A DNA stretch of 9,430 nt from Pirellulaceae bacterium. Lineage in GTDB: Bacteria; Planctomycetota; Planctomycetia; Pirellulales; Pirellulaceae. The notes beneath the pieces are model-generated. The model searched no databases and was not told the DNA's origin. It saw nothing but the letters and a program-made list of their open reading frames with translations. How positions within the stretch are numbered: position 1 is the first letter of the stretch; every line of letters starts with the position of its first letter. Location: contig JABDKS010000595.1 in the NCBI GenBank assembly GCA_013002105.1, positions 1 to 9,430 on the forward strand. Direction: 5' to 3'. Below are positions 5,557-9,430 of the stretch, piece after piece. A program made the position numbers and the translations under genes.

Positions 5557-7137
5557 TTACTGGGCGATGGGCTGATCGATTGGATCGATGGACAGCGAGC
5601 CGGCGTCGCCATCAACGAAACCATTTTTGGCGAGCAAAAACTGGTGCGAGCGACTTTCTAAAAAGTGCATCAGATACCCGGCGGTGTTGGGAAACACAAA
5701 CAGGTCACCGGTCGAGACGCCCTGGGGGAAACGCAGTCGTCGTAGCGATAGTAGTTCTGATTCGGTGCAGTACGCTCCCACCAGGTATCCTTCCATCGCA
5801 TCGTCGTCGCTGACTGGCAGGCTACTAACACCCGAGTTTTGGCGACGAACCAGAATAGGGTCAACCAAAAAATCGTCGGTCGTCGTGCGACATTGGGTTC
5901 GGTTCATTGACAATCCGATCAGCCAGTGCCCATCCGGATGCTGCTTGCGAAACTCGACCCTCGCCACCGTCATTCCGCACCCGTCCAACACACTGCGTCC
6001 TGGCTCGCAGCGAAGTTCCAATTGACGATTCCGCAGTGCGTTGGCCAACGAACTGGATCCGGCTGCTGCCGCGTCTGTCACGTTTCCCGCTACATCATCG
6101 ACCGCTAAATCATCGATCGCTAAATCTTTGAGGGGCGAATCTAGTAGTCGTTCAAGCCACTGATGCTGAACGGGTTGTTGGTAATAGGGATAAACGTTTC
6201 GTTCACCATGAACCTGATCTCCAATCGCAATTCGACCCAGCCCATGATTTTGGTAGGTAATCGCGGATCGATTTCCCAGCAACGCATCATCATGCGTCGT
6301 CCAGAAGGCTTCCCACTGCTGTGCTGACTCCAGATAACTCATTGGGATTCCACCACCGATGTCCAAAAAATCGATCGCGTGTCCCCACTGACGCAATTGG
6401 TCAATGATCGATAACAACTGACGAATCGCTGATACCCGCTGCTGCAAACAGTAGCCATCAAGATGAAAGTGAATACCGCGGATCGCGAGCGGGCTGTCTG
6501 ACGACGATGCCCAGTTTTCCTGAACAATCGACAGCAAATCGTCGACGTCAAATCCAAATCGTGATGGAAGCTTTTCTCCGGCATGAGAAAATCCACTGAT
6601 ACGAAGTGCGATCGGGGCATTCGCGCGGCTCGTCGTGGCGACCGCACGCAGAGAATGCAACTCGTCTAAATTGTCGACCGCGACGACCACTTGAGCATCG
6701 ACGCATTGCTGCATCAGGTGTCGGCTTTTAACCGCGGCTGTGCAGATGATTCGCGCTGGATCAAATCCACGATCGAGCACTTGTTGCAGTTCTACCTCGC
6801 TGGCCGTATCGACGCCGGCGTCCACTTCGGCTGCCGCATCGACCAGCGTCAGACATTTGTTGGCTTTGCGGGCAAAGTAAACTCGAAACCTCAATTGCCG
6901 CTCATTGGCAACCCGATCGAGTTGTCGGATGTTTCGCTTCAGCGGTGCCGCGGAAAGCAGATTCAGCGGTGACCCGTACTTGGTGATCCACGGTTCGAGA
7001 CGATCGTGATAGCAAAGGTCTTGCATCCATGGTTCCAAGCGTCCCGACAGCGGCAAGACGCCCGCACAGGCTGATCGCACATGGCGAGCGTCCGTCTCGA
7101 TTGCGTCGTTGTCGACTCTGGCGTTTGGAAAATTCAT
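5557..7137 (-). CDS. Fold-type-III PLP enzyme, Y4yA / DAP-decarboxylase type
   Basis: From the ATG at 7137 the product has 526 residues (a TTG at 7209 would add 24 doubtful ones). It has the two-domain layout of the ornithine/diaminopimelate/arginine decarboxylase family: an alanine-racemase-like barrel with the PLP lysine in YFARKANKC (Lys91), GIHFHLDGY (221-229), the glycine loop LDIGGGIP (258-265) and the phosphate-binding CEPGRS (377-382), then a beta-domain with GAYCTESELL (Cys457) and NTAGYLM (Tyr488), equivalents of the active-site Cys and Tyr. FARKANK, SGFSHAGEKLPSRFGF and the C-terminal FLLAKNG point to the Y4yA group, named from a rhizobial symbiotic-plasmid gene; that assignment is from memory. 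The reaction is presumably PLP-dependent decarboxylation or epimerisation of an amino acid; substrate unknown. Residues about 335-362 are an unusual Asp/Ala-rich insertion. It is soluble and cytoplasmic, and divergent from the MBL gene. Confidence 0.88.
   Translation of the reverse strand: MNFPNARVDNDAIETDARHVRSACAGVLPLSGRLEPWMQDLCYHDRLEPWITKYGSPLNLLSAAPLKRNIRQLDRVANERQLRFRVYFARKANKCLTLVDAAAEVDAGVDTASEVELQQVLDRGFDPARIICTAAVKSRHLMQQCVDAQVVVAVDNLDELHSLRAVATTSRANAPIALRISGFSHAGEKLPSRFGFDVDDLLSIVQENWASSSDSPLAIRGIHFHLDGYCLQQRVSAIRQLLSIIDQLRQWGHAIDFLDIGGGIPMSYLESAQQWEAFWTTHDDALLGNRSAITYQNHGLGRIAIGDQVHGERNVYPYYQQPVQHQWLERLLDSPLKDLAIDDLAVDDVAGNVTDAAAAGSSSLANALRNRQLELRCEPGRSVLDGCGMTVARVEFRKQHPDGHWLIGLSMNRTQCRTTTDDFLVDPILVRRQNSGVSSLPVSDDDAMEGYLVGAYCTESELLSLRRLRFPQGVSTGDLFVFPNTAGYLMHFLESRSHQFLLAKNGFVDGDAGSLSIDPIDQPIAQ
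6095..6124. repeat. 15-nt tandem duplication inside the PLP-enzyme gene
   Basis: TCATCGACCGCTAAA (6095-6109) is directly repeated as TCATCGATCGCTAAA (6110-6124), identical at 14 of 15 bases. The in-frame duplication yields the peptide pattern LAIDDLAVDD in the insertion before the EPGRS motif. High identity and intact frame suggest a recent slippage event in a tolerant surface loop. Confidence 0.75.
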
Positions 7138-7311
7138 GGTGTGCTCGTCAATCGGGCGGTGGAATCGCTGGAAATGTGCGGGAGCAGTTTCTATGCCGAG
7201 GTATTGCAAAACGGATCGCCCAGCCCTCTACAACGTACCAAACAGAGCTCACTGGGGCGCCCGGATACGCGACTGCTGGTCGACGCGGGCGAAGTCAGTA
7301 CACTGATTCGC

Positions 7312-8223
7312 ATGGAAGTGATCACCTTGCAATCTGGAAGCAGCGGCAACTGTGTCTACGTCGAGACGGACGGCGTTCGTTTGTTGTTTGATGCTGGGAT
7401 CAGCGGCAACAAAGCGCAGCAACGCTTGTCGCACCACGGCAAAGACATTCGCGACGTCGATGCGCTGATCATCTCGCACGATCACCGCGATCACACGGCA
7501 TCGATGGGGATTTTCCAACGAAAATTCGGAATGCCGATCTATGTTACCAAGCGTACGTATGCCGAGACGAAGCGTCGAATGAAATTGGGACGTCTGCATG
7601 ATGTCAGGCATTTTTGCTCGGGCGATACCATGTGGTTTGGGCGCGTCTCGGTTGAATCCATCCGTACGCCGCACGATGCCGTCGACGGGGTTGCCTTTGT
7701 TGTCGACAACTCCCAACATCGCTTTGGCGTGTTGACCGATTTGGGGCATGTGTTCAGCGAGCTCGAATCGGTAATGCCGACTTTGGACGCCGTGTTGATC
7801 GAGAGCAATTACTGTCCTCGGATGTTGGACGATGGTCCCTATCCAGCGTTTCTGAAGAATCGAATTAGCGGACCGGCCGGACACATCTCCAATGTCGAAG
7901 CGGCGGAACTTTTGAAACGCGCCGGATCAGAAAGATTGAATTGGGCTTGCCTGGCGCACTTGTCAGACGAAAACAACGATCCTGCGGTGGCCTTGGAAAC
8001 CCATCAGCAAGTTCTTGGGTCCGCCTTTCGACTGATTTGTGCCGATCGCCAGGCAGTATCGCCACTGATGCACGTGTCAGAATTCGACGAAGAAACCTTT
8101 GCACCGCCGATTGCCGCCAGCGCGAGCAAGTTGCCCCATGACAACGCGATGGTCACGACTTCGATTGATCAAGCCACGACGACAAAAAAATCATCGCAGT
8201 CACAGTTTGATTTCACGTTGTAG
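7312..8223 (+). CDS. Metallo-beta-lactamase-fold hydrolase, YycJ-type
   Basis: The product has 303 residues from the ATG at 7312, which begins MEVITLQSGSSGNC, the usual opening strand and SGSSGN loop of this group. The metal-binding motif SHDHRDH is at 55-61 (His56, His58, Asp60, His61), with further likely ligands His121 (TPHDA), Asp143 (LTDLG) and His216 (LAHLSDENN). ESNYCPRML (164-172), GPYPAFLKNRI, GHISN and the HLSxENN motif are hallmarks of the YycJ/WalJ branch, some of which are reported as DNA exonucleases linked to repair; that role is knowledge of the family, not shown here. No WalK or WalR is nearby. The last 45 residues or so (about 259-303) are a polar Ser/Thr/Lys/Gln-rich tail beyond the fold. 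A longer frame to 7081 would overlap the PLP-enzyme gene antisense and adds no recognisable sequence. Cytoplasmic. Confidence 0.92.
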   Translation: MEVITLQSGSSGNCVYVETDGVRLLFDAGISGNKAQQRLSHHGKDIRDVDALIISHDHRDHTASMGIFQRKFGMPIYVTKRTYAETKRRMKLGRLHDVRHFCSGDTMWFGRVSVESIRTPHDAVDGVAFVVDNSQHRFGVLTDLGHVFSELESVMPTLDAVLIESNYCPRMLDDGPYPAFLKNRISGPAGHISNVEAAELLKRAGSERLNWACLAHLSDENNDPAVALETHQQVLGSAFRLICADRQAVSPLMHVSEFDEETFAPPIAASASKLPHDNAMVTTSIDQATTTKKSSQSQFDFTL

Positions 8224-8235
8224 TGTTCTTGACCG

Positions 8236-9183
8236 TCATGGTGCGTTGTTGAGCCGGTCCAGCAGGGCTTGGATTTTCCAGTGTGTCGTCAACTTTGCAG
8301 AGAAGACCATCAGGTGGCGGTCGTTGCAACTGAACATCTGGTTTGTTGAGGGACCACCCATGGATTCCCAGGTTTCCGGATCGATCGTGTACTCGATCAG
8401 CGTGATCAAACCATCATCGCGATAACTGGCTGCACCGAGGTGGTCTATCGGTCGACCCATTTGACGTTGTGCCGCCGGCTGGACTGCCGCCAATGGCGTC
8501 ACGTCGTAAACGCATGTGCACAGACATTCATCCGCACGATCGACGGTCGTGATCAATGGTTGCCCCATGCGAATCGCTAAGGTTAAATCGAGTTGGTCCA
8601 GGAAATAGAAAAGTCGGGAGGCCACGGTCGCACTGTTGATCCGCTGGACGGTCGCATCTGTCTTCCACCACTGGCGAACGACACGCGGCCCAGCGTCAGG
8701 CACTGGTGCGGCAGACGTTGAAACGCTGGTGGACTGCAATGCCGAATCCGGTCCATTGGCGAACGGATCGATCAGGGCATCCGGCACGGATCGATTCAAC
8801 TGTGGCGATAGAGCAGGAAAGACTCGGTCGGATGCGGAGAGGCCGATCTCGTCCAATGCCCGATGGTCAATCTGTATTTCAACGTGTGTCGCCAGGGCAC
8901 GCTGAATGTCGATCAAAGTGGTCGACGCATCCCAAGCGAAGTCACGTTCACCCGATTGAACTGGCGATCGTAAAAATGTTTTCAATTCGCGCTCGTGCTG
9001 GGTCGTCAAGAACGGATCAACCAAGCGTGAGACGATCGGCCGATTCGGCTGCGACAACCGTTGGGGTGCCAGCGACGCACCCTGGTCAAAGCCATGTTGT
9101 GCACAAATGCCGGGCGCATAAGCGACTGCCAAGAGTAACGCCAGGCAAAGTCGGCTGAATACTTGTCGGAGCATTGTGTGCAT
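8236..9183 (-). CDS. Secreted protein with secretin-like short domain, planctomycete type
   Basis: This 315-residue protein has a signal peptide at 1-28 (MHTMLRQVFSRLCLALLL, then YAPGICA) with probable cleavage before Gln29. PGIC is not a proper lipobox. Segments at about 84-113 (WDASTTLIDIQRALATHVEIQIDHRALDEI) and 183-214 (NSATVASRLFYFLDQLDLTLAIRMGQPLIT) match the two halves of the short N-terminal domain seen in secretins and TonB receptors (secretin/TonB N-terminus), as found in many planctomycete secreted proteins. A Ser/Ala/Pro-rich insertion at about 120-180 interrupts the halves. Residues 256-312 carry the usual partner segment: LITLIEYTIDPETWESMGGPS, then LMVFSAKLTTHWKIQALLDRL. ECLCTC (219-224) is a local Cys cluster. 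No beta-barrel follows, so this is not a secretin pore. The gene converges with the MBL gene, stop codons 12 nt apart. Confidence 0.82.
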   Translation of the reverse strand: MHTMLRQVFSRLCLALLLAVAYAPGICAQHGFDQGASLAPQRLSQPNRPIVSRLVDPFLTTQHERELKTFLRSPVQSGERDFAWDASTTLIDIQRALATHVEIQIDHRALDEIGLSASDRVFPALSPQLNRSVPDALIDPFANGPDSALQSTSVSTSAAPVPDAGPRVVRQWWKTDATVQRINSATVASRLFYFLDQLDLTLAIRMGQPLITTVDRADECLCTCVYDVTPLAAVQPAAQRQMGRPIDHLGAASYRDDGLITLIEYTIDPETWESMGGPSTNQMFSCNDRHLMVFSAKLTTHWKIQALLDRLNNAP

Positions 9184-9430
9184 TCGCTTGGCCTATTTGC
9201 ATGCAGGGTCGGGAGAACCGTGGTGATCGCGGATTCAACCGATGCGAGAACCGGCAATCGCATTGGTTTCCAGCTGACAACAAGTCAACGCAATTGGCAT
9301 TCCAAATGCGTGTAATCGTTCCTCAACATGCAAAACGCAATGTCCCCCGCACTTTTGCGAGTAAACCCTCAACAGACTTTGTCAAATCGCTACAGCATTT
9401 TGCAACAACCAACGCGAAGCGATGCGCACC
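9184..9430. other. Upstream region of the secreted-protein gene
   Basis: No gene is visible up to the window edge. On the minus strand a TTGACT (9288-9283) could be a -35 element, but the hexamer 17 bases on (CAATGC, 9265-9260) is a poor -10. An imperfect inverted repeat at 9289-9310 abuts it, and an 8-bp palindrome TGCATGCA lies at 9198-9205. The GCAAT/ATTGC word recurs several times between 9254 and 9345. Confidence 0.35.
9289..9310. repeat. Imperfect 9-bp inverted repeat, possible operator
   Basis: CGCAATTGG (9289-9297) and CCAAATGCG (9302-9310) are complementary at 8 of 9 positions around a 4-nt CATT spacer. It lies about 105-127 bp upstream of the ATG at 9183 and directly upstream of a TTGACT on that strand, a position suited to a regulator site; no regulator gene is nearby. 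Confidence 0.4.

Noticed and set aside
5588..6025. A 145-codon plus-strand frame
   Set aside because: It is antisense to the PLP-enzyme gene, whose frame carries clear catalytic motifs; the antisense product has none.
7204..7234. TTGCAA and TACAAC as a promoter for the MBL gene
   Set aside because: Spacing is 19 bases and the boxes are weak; in DNA of this base composition such matches are expected by chance.
7081..7311. N-terminal extension of the MBL-fold gene
   Set aside because: The extra 77 codons run antisense through the start of the PLP-enzyme gene and lack recognisable sequence; the family's usual opening strand begins at the ATG at 7312.

Overview
The window is about 54-55% GC and reads as chromosomal DNA of a planctomycete, most likely a Rhodopirellula-like member of the Pirellulaceae. 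This is an inference. It rests on a secreted ThuA-domain protein, a single-pass protein beginning with the N-terminus common in that group (short basic stretch, then a Leu/Val/Ala membrane helix), a secreted protein with a secretin-like short domain of the kind I associate with planctomycetes, gene starts that mostly lack a Shine-Dalgarno sequence, and intergenic hairpin repeats built on a CTCTCCC/GGGAGAG core. I see no tRNA, rRNA, CRISPR array, transposase or phage gene.

Layout. Positions 1-272 are gene-poor and hold a hairpin-rich intergenic repeat flanked by 13-bp inverted repeats. Positions 267-727 (minus) carry a coding-like stretch split between two frames, probably a decayed or frameshifted gene. 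Positions 728-1061 are apparently non-coding and include three degenerate 18-nt tandem units. On the minus strand, a monoacylglycerol-lipase-like hydrolase (1401-2216) is followed 6 nt later by a small conserved protein of unknown function (1062-1394), so the two are probably one transcription unit. Upstream of the lipase lie a doubtful 103-codon membrane ORF and a 20-nt tandem repeat, then a single-pass membrane-anchored protein of unknown function (2525-3061, minus).

A divergent gap separates that gene from a secreted ThuA-domain protein (3280-4464, plus). Convergent to it are two minus-strand genes: a four-helix membrane protein ending in a C39-peptidase-like domain (4499-5347) and, upstream of it, a fold-type-III PLP enzyme of the Y4yA / diaminopimelate-decarboxylase type (5557-7137). 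Divergent from the PLP enzyme is a YycJ-type metallo-beta-lactamase-fold hydrolase (7312-8223, plus). It converges with a secreted protein carrying the secretin-like short domain (8236-9183, minus), whose upstream region closes the window.

Function. Apart from the lipase pair and perhaps the PLP-enzyme/C39 pair, neighbours are divergent or convergent, so the window looks like ordinary mixed chromosomal content and not one dedicated pathway. I did not find a convincing new multi-gene system. The items most worth a second look are the periplasm-facing C39-like membrane protein, the orphan Y4yA-type enzyme with an insertion containing a recent 15-nt duplication, the lipase-linked small protein, and the split reading frame near the left end.
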